Shown one piece after another: positions 48,182 to 56,751 of a DNA stretch of 64,000 nucleotides. Positions within the stretch are counted from its first letter, which is position 1; every line of letters begins with the position of its first letter. Under the pieces are notes generated by a model. It searched no databases, was not told where the DNA came from, and worked only from the letters and a program-made list of their open reading frames with translations. The DNA comes from an uncultured Oleiphilaceae bacterium (GTDB taxonomy: Bacteria; Pseudomonadota; Gammaproteobacteria; Pseudomonadales; Oleiphilaceae): NCBI GenBank assembly GCA_913060665.1, contig CAJXUY010000008.1, positions 62,001 through 126,000 on the forward strand, in the 5' to 3' direction. The translations under genes and the position numbers were made by a program.

Positions 48182-49519
48182 ATGGCAAGAAGACCTCAGC
48201 ATAAAAAGAAGAAGCTACCTGCGGGTTTGATAGAGTTAACCATTGACTCGTTAACCCATGATGGGCGAGGGGTTGCTCGCCGTGAGGGTAAAACTCAATT
48301 TGTAGAAGGCGCGCTAGTGGGTGAAACCGTGCGTGCCCGTTATACCAATACGCGTAGTAAGTTTGACGAACTAACCGCAGAAGAAATTCTTGTTGCATCT
48401 GAAGATCGCATTATTCCTCCTTGCCCTCATGCTGTTCTCTGTGGCGGTTGTAGTTTGCAATATATTGATACCGAGGCGCAGATACGTTTTAAGCAATCGG
48501 TTATGCAAGGTCAGTTTCGTCATTTTGGTGACATCACTATTGAATCACTACTCGATCCAATGTCCGGCCCATCGAGCGGATATCGTCGAAAGGCTCGATT
48601 GGGGGTTCGGTATGTGGGTCAGCGTGATGAAATGTTGTTAGGATTTCGTGAAAAGCGAAGCGGTTCTATCACCGATATTTATAGCTGCTTAGTGATGGAC
48701 GACCGTGTTGCATCGCATATTGATGATCTACGTGCGGTTATTCGGGGCCTAAACGCTTTTCGGTCTATTACACATGTAGAAATGGCGGCAGGTGATATAG
48801 AGGTAGCGCTTGTTTTTCGTCATATGGTACCTCTCAATGAGCAAGACAGCCAAGCGCTCATCCAGTTTGGTGAATCGCATAAATTTCATATTTATTTGCA
48901 GTCGAAAGGCCCTGAGTCAGCTCATCGTATCTACCCTGAGAGTGGAGAAGAGCGGTTAAGCTATCGTCTGAGTGACTTTGATCTGAATATGAAGTTTCAT
49001 CCGTTGGATTTTACTCAGGTAAACGCAGATATTAATAACCAAATGGTGAATCGAGCGATCGAATGGTTGCAGTTATCACCTGAAGATCGGGTGCTTGATC
49101 TATTTTGTGGCTTGGGTAACTTCACCTTACCGCTCGCGAGACAGTCGCGAGAAGTGATCGGCGTAGAAGGCTCTGATGCCATGGTAGTTCGTGGGCGAGA
49201 GAATGCGGATGAGAATAATTTAGATAACGTAACGTTCTATGGCGCAGATTTACAGGCTGACTTCACACAGGCTGAATGGGCAAAAGACGGGTTTGATAAA
49301 ATACTCATTGACCCACCTCGCTCAGGCGCATTAGACATGGTTCGATACTTGCCTAAGTTTGGTGCCAAGAAAATTGTATATGTTTCATGTAACCCCGCAA
49401 CATTAGCGCGGGATGCCGGTGTATTGGTCGAGCATGGTTACCGTATGGTTAAAGCGGGTGTTATGGATATGTTCCCGCATACCACGCATGTTGAATCAAT
49501 TGCACTGTTTGAAAAATAA
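48182..49519 (+). CDS. rlmD: 23S rRNA (uracil-1939-C5)-methyltransferase RlmD
   Basis: SAM-dependent methyltransferase forming m5U1939. Domains in order: TRAM ([21 protein letters not shown]), the iron-sulfur cluster region [13 protein letters not shown] with a further Cys, and the C-terminal methyltransferase fold ([26 protein letters not shown]) with catalytic Cys in [13 protein letters not shown]. Length is 445 residues. It lies between cysM and relA, as in Pseudomonas. A structured hairpin follows. Confidence 0.95.
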   Translation: MARRPQHKKKKLPAGLIELTIDSLTHDGRGVARREGKTQFVEGALVGETVRARYTNTRSKFDELTAEEILVASEDRIIPPCPHAVLCGGCSLQYIDTEAQIRFKQSVMQGQFRHFGDITIESLLDPMSGPSSGYRRKARLGVRYVGQRDEMLLGFREKRSGSITDIYSCLVMDDRVASHIDDLRAVIRGLNAFRSITHVEMAAGDIEVALVFRHMVPLNEQDSQALIQFGESHKFHIYLQSKGPESAHRIYPESGEERLSYRLSDFDLNMKFHPLDFTQVNADINNQMVNRAIEWLQLSPEDRVLDLFCGLGNFTLPLARQSREVIGVEGSDAMVVRGRENADENNLDNVTFYGADLQADFTQAEWAKDGFDKILIDPPRSGALDMVRYLPKFGAKKIVYVSCNPATLARDAGVLVEHGYRMVKAGVMDMFPHTTHVESIALFEK

Positions 49520-49522
49520 TCG

Positions 49523-49558
49523 AACCGGAATGCCCTAAAAACAGGCAGTTTTCCGGTT
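49523..49558 (+). terminator. Possible hairpin after rlmD
   Basis: Stem AACCGGAA / TTCCGGTT with an inner TGCC / GGCA pair around CTAAAAACA. There is no T run afterwards, so termination is uncertain; it could be an attenuator or processing structure between rlmD and relA. Confidence 0.45.
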
Positions 49559-49585
49559 ATTAGCGAACTAACGCTTGGACTAGGT

Positions 49586-51826
49586 ATGGTTAAGGTTAGA
49601 GAAGATTACCACATTTCAGAAGAAGGCCACGTTGATATCGAAGGCTGGATTCAACACCTTTCAGAGCAGACAAAGCTTGATAATATAGAGGTGGTTCGAC
49701 AGGCTTGTGAATTGAGTCTGGAGATAGAGCAAGAGGCGGTAAGGGAAGATCGACTCTGGGCTAAAGGCCATAATAGTTTTCTTACAGGCCTTGAAATGGC
49801 CCAAATTCTTGCCGAACTCAACCTAGATCAGCAATCAATGATTTCGGCTATTCTTTATCGAGCTGTGAGAGAAGAACGCCTGAGCATTGAAAGTGTTAAG
49901 AATAAGTTTGGTTCAGAAGTCGCCAAGTTGATTGATGGCGTTTTGCAAATGGCAGCGATATCTGCCATTCATACCCCTTATAAGGGATCGGTGTTAGGCC
50001 AAAATCAGGGCCAACTTGATAATGTGCGCAAGATGCTCATTACCATGATCGATGATGTACGGGTCGTGCTGATTAAGCTAGCAGAAAGAACCTGTGCCAT
50101 TCGAGCGGTTAAAAATGCGGAGGCCGAGAAAAGGCAACGAGTCGCCCGTGAAGTATTTGATATCTATGCCCCATTAGCTCACCGTTTGGGTATAGGGCAT
50201 GTTAAGTGGGAGCTAGAAGATTTATCGTTCCGTTACCTTCATGATACCGCCTACAAAAAAATTGCCAAACAGCTCCGAGAAAGACGCGTTGATCGGGACG
50301 AATTTATTCGAGAAGTACTGGATACGCTTGATAAAGAAGTTGCAAGGTTCGGGATAAAGACCGAAATTACAGGTAGATCGAAGCATATTTACAGTATTTG
50401 GCGGAAGATGCACCGTAAGAATCTAGATTTTTCGAAAATCTATGATATTCGGGCGTTTCGTATTCTTGTGCCTGAAGTGAGGGACTGTTATGCCGTGTTA
50501 GGTATTGTTCACTCCCTTTGGCGGCATATCCCCCATGAGTTTGACGACTATATAGCCAACCCCAAAGGTAACGGTTATCGCTCACTGCACACCGCCGTCG
50601 TCGGCCCTCAGAGTAAGGTAATGGAAGTACAGATTCGCACTCATGAAATGCATGACGAAGCCGAGCTAGGCGTTTGCGCTCACTGGTTATACAAAGGAAC
50701 CGATGTTAAGAACAAATCCACCGGTTATGAAGATAAAATTAACTGGTTGAGGCAAGTGCTCGAATGGCAAGAAGAGATCGGTGATGTATCCGGTTTAGTA
50801 GACCAACTTTCAACAGAAGCCAGTACTGATCGTGTTTATGTGTTTACCCCGGAAGGTCACGTAGTTGACCTTAGGCAAGGGGCAACCCCAGTTGATTTCG
50901 CTTACCGTGTACACACCGAGGTCGGACATAGTTGTCGTGGCGCTAAGGTTAACGGTCGTATCGTACCATTAACCTACCCGTTAAAAACAGGCGAACAAGT
51001 GAGCATTCTCACTTCAAACAACCCCGCACCCAGCCGGAACTGGTTAAACTCAGGGTTGGGTTATATTCAAACCTCACGAGCCAGAGCCAAGGTTGCACAC
51101 TGGTTTAAAGAGCAAAACAAAGATCAGAATATTATCGATGGTCGAGCGGTGCTTGAAGATGAATTTAAGCGCCTGTCTATTGGTGATATTGAACTCAACG
51201 AATTAGCCGAAAAAGTTAACTACAAAAGTGCCGCCGATATGTTCGCCGCGATTGGGGCTGGAGATTTGCGCCCCACCCATGTCGCTAATGTCGCTCAAAA
51301 GCTACTAGGCCCACTTGAAGAAGAACAGCTAAGTCTTCAGCTTAATGTTTACCAAGAGGATAAATCGCCTGATTCCGATATACAGATCAGAGGGGTCGGT
51401 AAATTATTGACCACCATCGCCAACTGCTGTCAGCCCGTACCGGGTGATTCAATTATTGGCTATATTACCGTAGGTCGTGGAGTGTCTATTCACCGTGATG
51501 ATTGTATTAATCTGTTGCAATTGCAAGATAAAGACCCCAACCGAATTATTGAAGTAAGTTGGGGTGTGAAACCAGAATCGACCTACGCAGTTGATGTTGA
51601 AGTGCAAGCGTATGATCGAGAAGGCTTAATAAGAGATGTGACGATTATACTGGCTAATGAACGGGTAAATGTTATTGGTATGAATACGTTTACCGACAAA
51701 ATGAACAGCACCGCAACATTAGTATTAAAAGTCGAAATTAATAGTCTCGATAGTTTAGGGCGGCTGTTATCTAAAATAAAACAGCTACCGAACGTTATAG
51801 AAGCGCGCCGTAAGCGGGATAGTTAA
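49586..51826 (+). CDS. relA: GTP pyrophosphokinase RelA
   Basis: Ribosome-associated (p)ppGpp synthetase of the stringent response, 746 residues. The N-terminal hydrolase-like region is degenerate: no HD pair at the expected place (AILYRAVREERLS), as in synthetase-only RelA. The synthetase domain (about 250-400) holds GRSKHIYSIWRKMHRKN and DIRAFRILVPEVRDCYAVLG, and NPKGNGYRSLHTAVVGP. Then come a TGS domain (VYVFTPEGHVVDLRQGATPV), a Cys-containing zinc-finger region (TIANCCQPVPGD) and a C-terminal ACT domain (DVEVQAYDREGLIRDVTII). mazG follows after 12 bases. Confidence 0.96.
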   Translation: MVKVREDYHISEEGHVDIEGWIQHLSEQTKLDNIEVVRQACELSLEIEQEAVREDRLWAKGHNSFLTGLEMAQILAELNLDQQSMISAILYRAVREERLSIESVKNKFGSEVAKLIDGVLQMAAISAIHTPYKGSVLGQNQGQLDNVRKMLITMIDDVRVVLIKLAERTCAIRAVKNAEAEKRQRVAREVFDIYAPLAHRLGIGHVKWELEDLSFRYLHDTAYKKIAKQLRERRVDRDEFIREVLDTLDKEVARFGIKTEITGRSKHIYSIWRKMHRKNLDFSKIYDIRAFRILVPEVRDCYAVLGIVHSLWRHIPHEFDDYIANPKGNGYRSLHTAVVGPQSKVMEVQIRTHEMHDEAELGVCAHWLYKGTDVKNKSTGYEDKINWLRQVLEWQEEIGDVSGLVDQLSTEASTDRVYVFTPEGHVVDLRQGATPVDFAYRVHTEVGHSCRGAKVNGRIVPLTYPLKTGEQVSILTSNNPAPSRNWLNSGLGYIQTSRARAKVAHWFKEQNKDQNIIDGRAVLEDEFKRLSIGDIELNELAEKVNYKSAADMFAAIGAGDLRPTHVANVAQKLLGPLEEEQLSLQLNVYQEDKSPDSDIQIRGVGKLLTTIANCCQPVPGDSIIGYITVGRGVSIHRDDCINLLQLQDKDPNRIIEVSWGVKPESTYAVDVEVQAYDREGLIRDVTIILANERVNVIGMNTFTDKMNSTATLVLKVEINSLDSLGRLLSKIKQLPNVIEARRKRDS

Positions 51827-51838
51827 GGGCTAAAGTTC

Positions 51839-52738
51839 ATGAATAAAGAGTACAACCTCGAAGACCTTCTTTATCTAATGAGCCGCCTGCGGGACCCTGA
51901 CAAGGGCTGCCCATGGGATATTAAGCAAACGTTTGATTCAATTCTGCCTTATACCCTTGAAGAAGCCTATGAAGTGGCTGATGCCATTGAGAAAAAAGAC
52001 TACGATCATCTAAAAGATGAGTTAGGTGACTTGCTGTTTCAAGTGATCTTTTATGCCCAGATGGGTAAAGAAACCTCACATTTCGATTTTTCAGATATTG
52101 TGTCCAGCCTGGTTGGCAAGCTGGTGCGTCGTCACCCTCATGTGTTTCCTGATGGCACGTTAGAAAGTGAGCTGGCGGATGGTGAAAGCATCTCAGAAGC
52201 CGAGATAAAACAGAACTGGGAGCGTATCAAAGCCGAGGAGCGGGCATTAAAAGCGAAAAAAGACGCATTGATTGCGTTAGAATCCGCTAAAAAAGCAGAA
52301 TCGTTTACCAGTGTGTTAGATGACATACCTACCAATCTTCCGTCGTTGGCTAGGGCTGAGAAACTTCAAAAGCGAGCGGCGCATTATGCCTTTGACTGGC
52401 CCTCAATCGAGCCAGTGTTCGACAAAATACAAGAAGAGTTGGGCGAACTTAAAGAGGCTCTTGCTCACCCTGAAAGTGATGCACCCATGCAGCAAAAACA
52501 CATCATGGACGAGATGGGAGATGTGCTATTTTGCTGCATCAATCTAGCGCGTGTGATAAAAGTGAATTCAGACACCGCTCTTAGATCAACCAATCAAAAG
52601 TTTGTTAACCGCTTTCAGTACATTGAAAAAGCGCTTCATCAGCACGGTAAAGTATTGGGCGAAGTTCCGCTAGATGAGCTTGATAGGCTCTGGGATGAAG
52701 CCAAAGGCTCTTTTCAAACGCCGCTTAAAAGGTCTTAA
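51839..52738 (+). CDS. mazG: Nucleoside triphosphate pyrophosphohydrolase MazG
   Basis: Hydrolyses NTPs and dNTPs to monophosphates and pyrophosphate; in E. coli it limits ppGpp accumulation. Two tandem MazG domains are seen: the first with LRDPDKGCPWDIKQTFDSIL, EEAYEVADAIE and ELGDLLFQVIFYAQM; the second with EELGELKEAL and DEMGDVLFCCINLAR, carrying the metal-binding ExxE and ExxD residues. Length is 299 residues, slightly longer than E. coli. It follows relA by 12 bases, the conserved pair. Confidence 0.95.
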   Translation: MNKEYNLEDLLYLMSRLRDPDKGCPWDIKQTFDSILPYTLEEAYEVADAIEKKDYDHLKDELGDLLFQVIFYAQMGKETSHFDFSDIVSSLVGKLVRRHPHVFPDGTLESELADGESISEAEIKQNWERIKAEERALKAKKDALIALESAKKAESFTSVLDDIPTNLPSLARAEKLQKRAAHYAFDWPSIEPVFDKIQEELGELKEALAHPESDAPMQQKHIMDEMGDVLFCCINLARVIKVNSDTALRSTNQKFVNRFQYIEKALHQHGKVLGEVPLDELDRLWDEAKGSFQTPLKRS

Positions 52739-52754
52739 TAACCCCCAGTTAAAA

Positions 52755-52871
52755 CCCTGATTCCGCTTCGCTGCATCAAGGCTACAAAGAGGTTAGTAGA
52801 GGCTTCGTAGCCGTGATGAAAGGAGGTAGAGCCTGCCCCGTGAAACGTTTTGGGTACGACTGGAATCAAGG
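52755..52871. repeat. REP-like element, family 1, copy C (inverted pair with insert)
   Basis: A minus-oriented unit at 52755-52785 (CCCTGATTCC-GCTTCGCTGC then ATCAAGGCTAC) faces a plus-oriented unit from GTAG at 52807 to GGAATCAAGG at 52862-52871. Compared with copy A, the second unit carries about 28 extra bases after AAAGGAGG (from TAGAGCC to GTTTTGGG). It follows mazG directly and may end its transcript. Confidence 0.82.
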
Positions 52872-53256
52872 AGAGTGTAGTGGAATGCACGGCTAAATAT
52901 CCTAAATGATATATTGATGTGGCAAATTACCCATAGTTAATGACGGATTTATAAAAACTGCTTTATTCGTGTGGCACTTTGTTTCAAGTCTACTTAATAG
53001 ACTCTTTTTTGAGCTTCCTCTGCAAGCAATGCTTTATTGCAGCGTTATGATTCCCTCTATTGTCAGAGAACAACTGTAATCTAAATGTAATAATGCCCCT
53101 CATAACTTATTGAAAATATGTTTTATAACGCCAACCTTTTGTGTTTATAAGTGGTTATTTAATAACCAGTCTGGCCAGTTAAATGTGCACTCTAAATGTT
53201 AAATATGTGAAATAGATGTGACGCAGTTGGCAGTCGGCATGTGATGCAGTTCTGTT

Positions 53257-53270
53257 CAAACACTCGTTTG
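53257..53270 (+). promoter_or_regulatory. PsrA-like operator before the ThDP-enzyme operon
   Basis: CAAACACTCGTTTG, an inverted repeat with the same CAAAC-N4-GTTTG form as the boxes at 2714-2740 before the acyl-CoA dehydrogenase. It overlaps the first three bases of the TTGACA -35 box, as expected for a repressor. Confidence 0.6.
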
Positions 53271-53297
53271 ACATTCGTTTACATTAGGCCATATCTT
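53268..53297 (+). promoter_or_regulatory. Putative sigma-70 promoter of the ThDP-enzyme operon
   Basis: Exact TTGACA -35 (53268-53273), 18-base spacer and TATCTT (53292-53297), a 4/6 -10 match, about 50 bases upstream of the gene start. Confidence 0.5.
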
Positions 53298-53352
53298 TAT
53301 AGAACTAAAAAATATAAAAAGGCGCAAAATTATATAAATGAAGGTGCGAGCG

Positions 53353-55083
53353 ATGATTGAAAATGGTGATTTAATACTCGATTATTTGGAGCGTCTGGGC
53401 GTTGAATATGTCTTTGGTGTTCCAGGTGGCAGTATCGAACCGTTATACAATGCGTTAGCTCGTAGTGAACGAAAAGGAGGTCCAAAAGCAATTCTTGCTC
53501 GGCATGAAGCCGGCGCTGCGTTTATGGCTGATGGTTATGCTAGAGCTACAGGAAATATAGGGGTTTGTTGCGCTACATCGGGGCCTGGTGCCACTAACTT
53601 AATAACAGGTGTTGCAAACTCTTACGCGGACGGTATTCCGTTATTAGTCATAACGGCACAGCCTGCCATAGAGAAATTTGGATTGGGAGCGTTTCAAGAA
53701 GGGTCTTGTACCGGCATTAGTACCGTTAGCATGTTTGAGTCTTGTACCCGATACAATACTTTGGTTTCGCACCCTGCACAGTTAGAAACTAAGCTTCTAC
53801 AAGCGATTAGCTACACTCGTAGTAATCGACCTGGGCCTGCTCACCTAAGTGTGCCGCTTGACATCATGCGAGCCAAAGTCGAACCGAAATATGGCAGACA
53901 GCACCTTAGGGCATTTATCAATCATGAGGTGGTTCCTAGTACTGAAGGAATCCACATGCTGCTTAAGTATTTGGCAACCGCCGAAAATGTTACGATGGTA
54001 CTTGGTGAGGGGTGTGCAGGTGCTACTAATGAAATATTGGCGCTGGCAGAGGCGAGGGGTTGGCTGCTGGTAACGACTCCAATGGGTAAAGGGCTTGTCT
54101 CTGACTTTCACCCGCTATATAGGGGCGTGTTTGGTTTAGGTGGGCACGATAGTGCTCGCGAAGCCTTATTACCCGAAAATGCAGAATATGTAGTGGTGAT
54201 AGGTACTGCTCTCGATGAGGTAACTACCGGAGGTTGGGATACAGAAGCCATTTTATCTAACCGGCTGATTCATATTTCTCAAAACTCCGAACACCTTAGC
54301 CGTTCGATATTGGCCAAAGCCTGTATTTTGGGGTCTCCAAAGCTATTAGTGAAGCCTTTTTCTAATATACTAAAAGAGTCTCCAAACCGGCCTAAACTTG
54401 ACTACCTGCCTGGCGCCGATGGTTTTCCGTCTCACGTGCAATACCGAGATAAAGATGTCTGCTTTGAAGACACAAGCCCCGTTAAACCTCAGTCATTGTA
54501 CTGGTCTCTCAGTCAATTGTGCCCGCCCGACACCCATGTGCTGATGGATACCGGTAACAGTTTCTTATGGGGGATTCACTATTGGCAGAGCCACAACAAG
54601 CCAGGAGTTGATGAAAAACTGTTTCATATCGGAATGGGGTTTGCCTCAATGGGTTGGGCGATTGGTGCAGCAGTCGGTATGGCGATGGCGGAAAAAGCGC
54701 CGGTTATTTGCTTTACCGGTGATGGCAGTGTGCTGATGAGTGGTCAAGAGATGACCGTCGCCAAAGAGCACAATTTGAACATTCTGTTTGTTATTTTGAA
54801 TGACTCTCACCTGGGTATGATCAAGCATGGACAACGCTTAGGTGGGGCTGAGAGCATTGGTAATGTGTTGCCCGAGGTAGATTTTTCGGGCATGGCCAAG
54901 GCAATGGGTTTAAAGAGCCATCGTATTACTAAAATATCAGACCTGGATACCATAGGTATCGATGATATTTTCAAAGAAGAGGGTCCTTGTGTGCTCGATG
55001 TCATTATAGATTCAGACGAAGTGCCGCCCATGGGCAGTCGTATGAAAGTACTAGCAGGTGGAGGGGGTCAAGATGAGTCATAA
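53353..55083 (+). CDS. Thiamine-diphosphate-dependent enzyme, acetolactate-synthase-like, function unknown
   Basis: A 576-residue ThDP enzyme with the three-domain layout of acetolactate synthase or pyruvate oxidase. The pyrimidine-binding domain has VFGVPGGSIEPLYNAL and ILARHEAGAAFMADGYARATG, with the conserved catalytic Glu, and SGPGATNLITGVANSYAD; the central domain follows; the pyrophosphate-binding domain has CFTGDGSVLMSGQEMTVAKE and ILNDSHLGMI (GDG...N metal motif). The substrate is unknown. It is not in an ilv context and is coupled to two citrate-synthase-like genes. I chose ATG 53353 because AAGGTG lies 7 bases before it; ATG 53338 is the alternative. A PsrA-like operator overlaps its promoter. 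Confidence 0.85.
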   Translation: MIENGDLILDYLERLGVEYVFGVPGGSIEPLYNALARSERKGGPKAILARHEAGAAFMADGYARATGNIGVCCATSGPGATNLITGVANSYADGIPLLVITAQPAIEKFGLGAFQEGSCTGISTVSMFESCTRYNTLVSHPAQLETKLLQAISYTRSNRPGPAHLSVPLDIMRAKVEPKYGRQHLRAFINHEVVPSTEGIHMLLKYLATAENVTMVLGEGCAGATNEILALAEARGWLLVTTPMGKGLVSDFHPLYRGVFGLGGHDSAREALLPENAEYVVVIGTALDEVTTGGWDTEAILSNRLIHISQNSEHLSRSILAKACILGSPKLLVKPFSNILKESPNRPKLDYLPGADGFPSHVQYRDKDVCFEDTSPVKPQSLYWSLSQLCPPDTHVLMDTGNSFLWGIHYWQSHNKPGVDEKLFHIGMGFASMGWAIGAAVGMAMAEKAPVICFTGDGSVLMSGQEMTVAKEHNLNILFVILNDSHLGMIKHGQRLGGAESIGNVLPEVDFSGMAKAMGLKSHRITKISDLDTIGIDDIFKEEGPCVLDVIIDSDEVPPMGSRMKVLAGGGGQDES

Positions 55084-55906
55084 GCGACAGGTTTACCATA
55101 CAAATATTTGGGAAGAAGAAGCTGAAGCCGACAACCCATTTGCTACTAAAACCGCATATTGTCATGGCTATGATGTGTATGGCGAAATACTGCAAAAAGC
55201 GAGTTGGTTTGAGTACCTTTATTTGATGTTTAAAGGTGAACGGCCTACTGCTGATCAGGCGGTACTGCTTGAGAGGTTGGCGATTGCATTAGCAAATCCG
55301 GGGCCCAAAGAGGCAAGTGTTCGGGCTGCTATGAATGGAGGAGTGGGTGGTTCAACTCATGCTTCTTCATTGATGGCTGCGTTAGCCGTTGGAGCGGGTC
55401 AGTATGGAGGCAGTCATGAAGTGTTTATTGCTTTGCAAATGTGGAATAAGTGCCAGTTTAATCTAGATAAGTGGAAGTATTGTCTTACAAATCCTAATGA
55501 GGGGCACCGAGAGGATATTTGGTTGCCAATTGAACATGGGCCTGGGTTTGACCCAAACGGAGTAAGCTGCCCAACAGTGGTGTTGCAAACTTTGAAGACG
55601 CTAGAAGCCTTAAAGACAGCAGGTGCGTTAAGTTGGCTGAGCGAAAATAGAGAGTCATTGGAGTCTCACTTAGGCTACCCGTTAGCTATGTCAGGCATAG
55701 CGGCGGCTGCATTATATGATCTAGAAATGAATGATCATGAAGCAACAATGTTATACCTCATGTTGAGACTTCCGGGTGCAGCGGTTCATGCCATTGAGCA
55801 GCGTGGTATGGGGTGGAAGAAATTTCCATTTTATGCAGATAACATTGAATTGAAAAACGATCCCGGCCCGATGGGCGTGCCACATATCGAAGGGGTTGAA
55901 TTATGA
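55073..55906 (+). CDS. Citrate-synthase/citryl-CoA-lyase-like protein 1
   Basis: A 277-residue protein with the citrate-synthase fold, about the size of a citryl-CoA lyase. It starts MSHKRQVYHTNIWEEEAEAD; the region KTAYCHGYDVYGEILQKASW onward corresponds to the N-terminal part of the family, AMNGGVGGSTHASSLMAALA and VGAGQYGGSHEVFIALQMW to the core helices, and LPGAAVHAIEQRGMGW to the C-terminal A-H-x-x-E-Q element. The HGP loop carrying the first catalytic His of citrate synthase appears to read NPGPKEAS here. ATG 55073 overlaps the end of the ThDP gene by 11 bases and has GGAGGGGG upstream; the longer frame (55058) has no advantage. The function is unknown. Confidence 0.78.
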   Translation: MSHKRQVYHTNIWEEEAEADNPFATKTAYCHGYDVYGEILQKASWFEYLYLMFKGERPTADQAVLLERLAIALANPGPKEASVRAAMNGGVGGSTHASSLMAALAVGAGQYGGSHEVFIALQMWNKCQFNLDKWKYCLTNPNEGHREDIWLPIEHGPGFDPNGVSCPTVVLQTLKTLEALKTAGALSWLSENRESLESHLGYPLAMSGIAAAALYDLEMNDHEATMLYLMLRLPGAAVHAIEQRGMGWKKFPFYADNIELKNDPGPMGVPHIEGVEL

Positions 55907-56694
55907 GTACTCAGAGTTTACTTGAAAGTGAAGACCTGCTGACAACTGAAATGGGAAAGGCTTTTCTGTGTGAAAGAGCTGTTATGAGAGGTAAGGATAT
56001 TCATAACGAGCTTGGGGGGATGGATTGGTTTCGTATGAATTTGTTCAGCATTACAGGTAGAAAGTTTAGTGATGAACAAATTCAATTGCTCAACTATTCT
56101 TGGGTAGCAACCAGTTATCCAGACCCCAGTATATGGCCGAATCATGTTGCTGCTTTGGCTGGTTCTGTAAGAACTACCGTTTCGCTTTCAATGATAGCTG
56201 GGATGGCTATTTCTGAGGCGTCAATTTACGGTAGGCGGCCAGAGAGGCGGGCGTTAGACTTCTTTTACCGAGCTAAAGGGCGTGTTGATTGCGGCGAAAA
56301 ACTTCAAGATATTGTAGAAAGTGAACTTGAAACTCATGGGGTTATCTATGGGTATGGTCGACCACTAGCCAAAATAGATGAACGAATTCCTCATACTCTA
56401 AAATTAGTGTCAGAGTTAGGGCTGGATAATGGAAAGCATTTTAAATTAGCGCTGGAAATTTATGAGCTTCTTAAACAAACTCGCGGTTTATCTATGAACA
56501 TTGCCGCTGTGAATACTTCTTTAGTGGCTGATATGGGGTTAACGGTTGAGGAGTATCAGCAGTTTTTAACTCCTTGCTTTATAACAGGTATGGCGCCTTG
56601 TTATATAGATGCCAGAGATAAACCGGAAGGTGGTTTTTTTCCGGTACGGTGTGAAAGTATTGAGTACCGAGGTACACCTAAGCGCAAGTGGTAG
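55903..56694 (+). CDS. Citrate-synthase/citryl-CoA-lyase-like protein 2
   Basis: A 263-residue second member of the same fold family, clearly diverged from protein 1. Landmarks: MRGKDIHNELGGMDWFRMNL near the start, then NHVAALAGSVRTTVSLSMIA, the GxGHP-like loop VIYGYGRPLAKIDER (the catalytic His position reads Arg), and LSMNIAAVNTSLVADMGLTV, where the usual catalytic Asp (N-V-D) position reads Ala. It therefore seems unlikely to work as an ordinary citrate synthase alone. Its ATG overlaps the stop of protein 1 by four bases (ATGA), implying coupled translation and probably a heteromeric complex. Confidence 0.75.
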   Translation: MSTQSLLESEDLLTTEMGKAFLCERAVMRGKDIHNELGGMDWFRMNLFSITGRKFSDEQIQLLNYSWVATSYPDPSIWPNHVAALAGSVRTTVSLSMIAGMAISEASIYGRRPERRALDFFYRAKGRVDCGEKLQDIVESELETHGVIYGYGRPLAKIDERIPHTLKLVSELGLDNGKHFKLALEIYELLKQTRGLSMNIAAVNTSLVADMGLTVEEYQQFLTPCFITGMAPCYIDARDKPEGGFFPVRCESIEYRGTPKRKW

Positions 56695-56751
56695 TGAATT
56701 CAGTAGGGTTGAGTTAATGGAGCAGGCTTTCAGGTTGCTCCATCAGGCTAA

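Larger units (their letters stand above)
52739..53337. other. Noncoding region between mazG and the ThDP-enzyme operon
   Basis: About 600 bases without a convincing gene. The first part holds the REP-like element listed at 52755-52871; the rest is AT-rich and contains the putative promoter and operator of the following operon (53257-53297). I see no RNA gene. Confidence 0.6.

Noticed and set aside
53353..55083. Calling the ThDP enzyme acetolactate synthase IlvB/IlvI
   Set aside because: No regulatory small subunit or other ilv gene is adjacent and the linked genes are citrate-synthase-like; ThDP enzymes of this fold have many functions.
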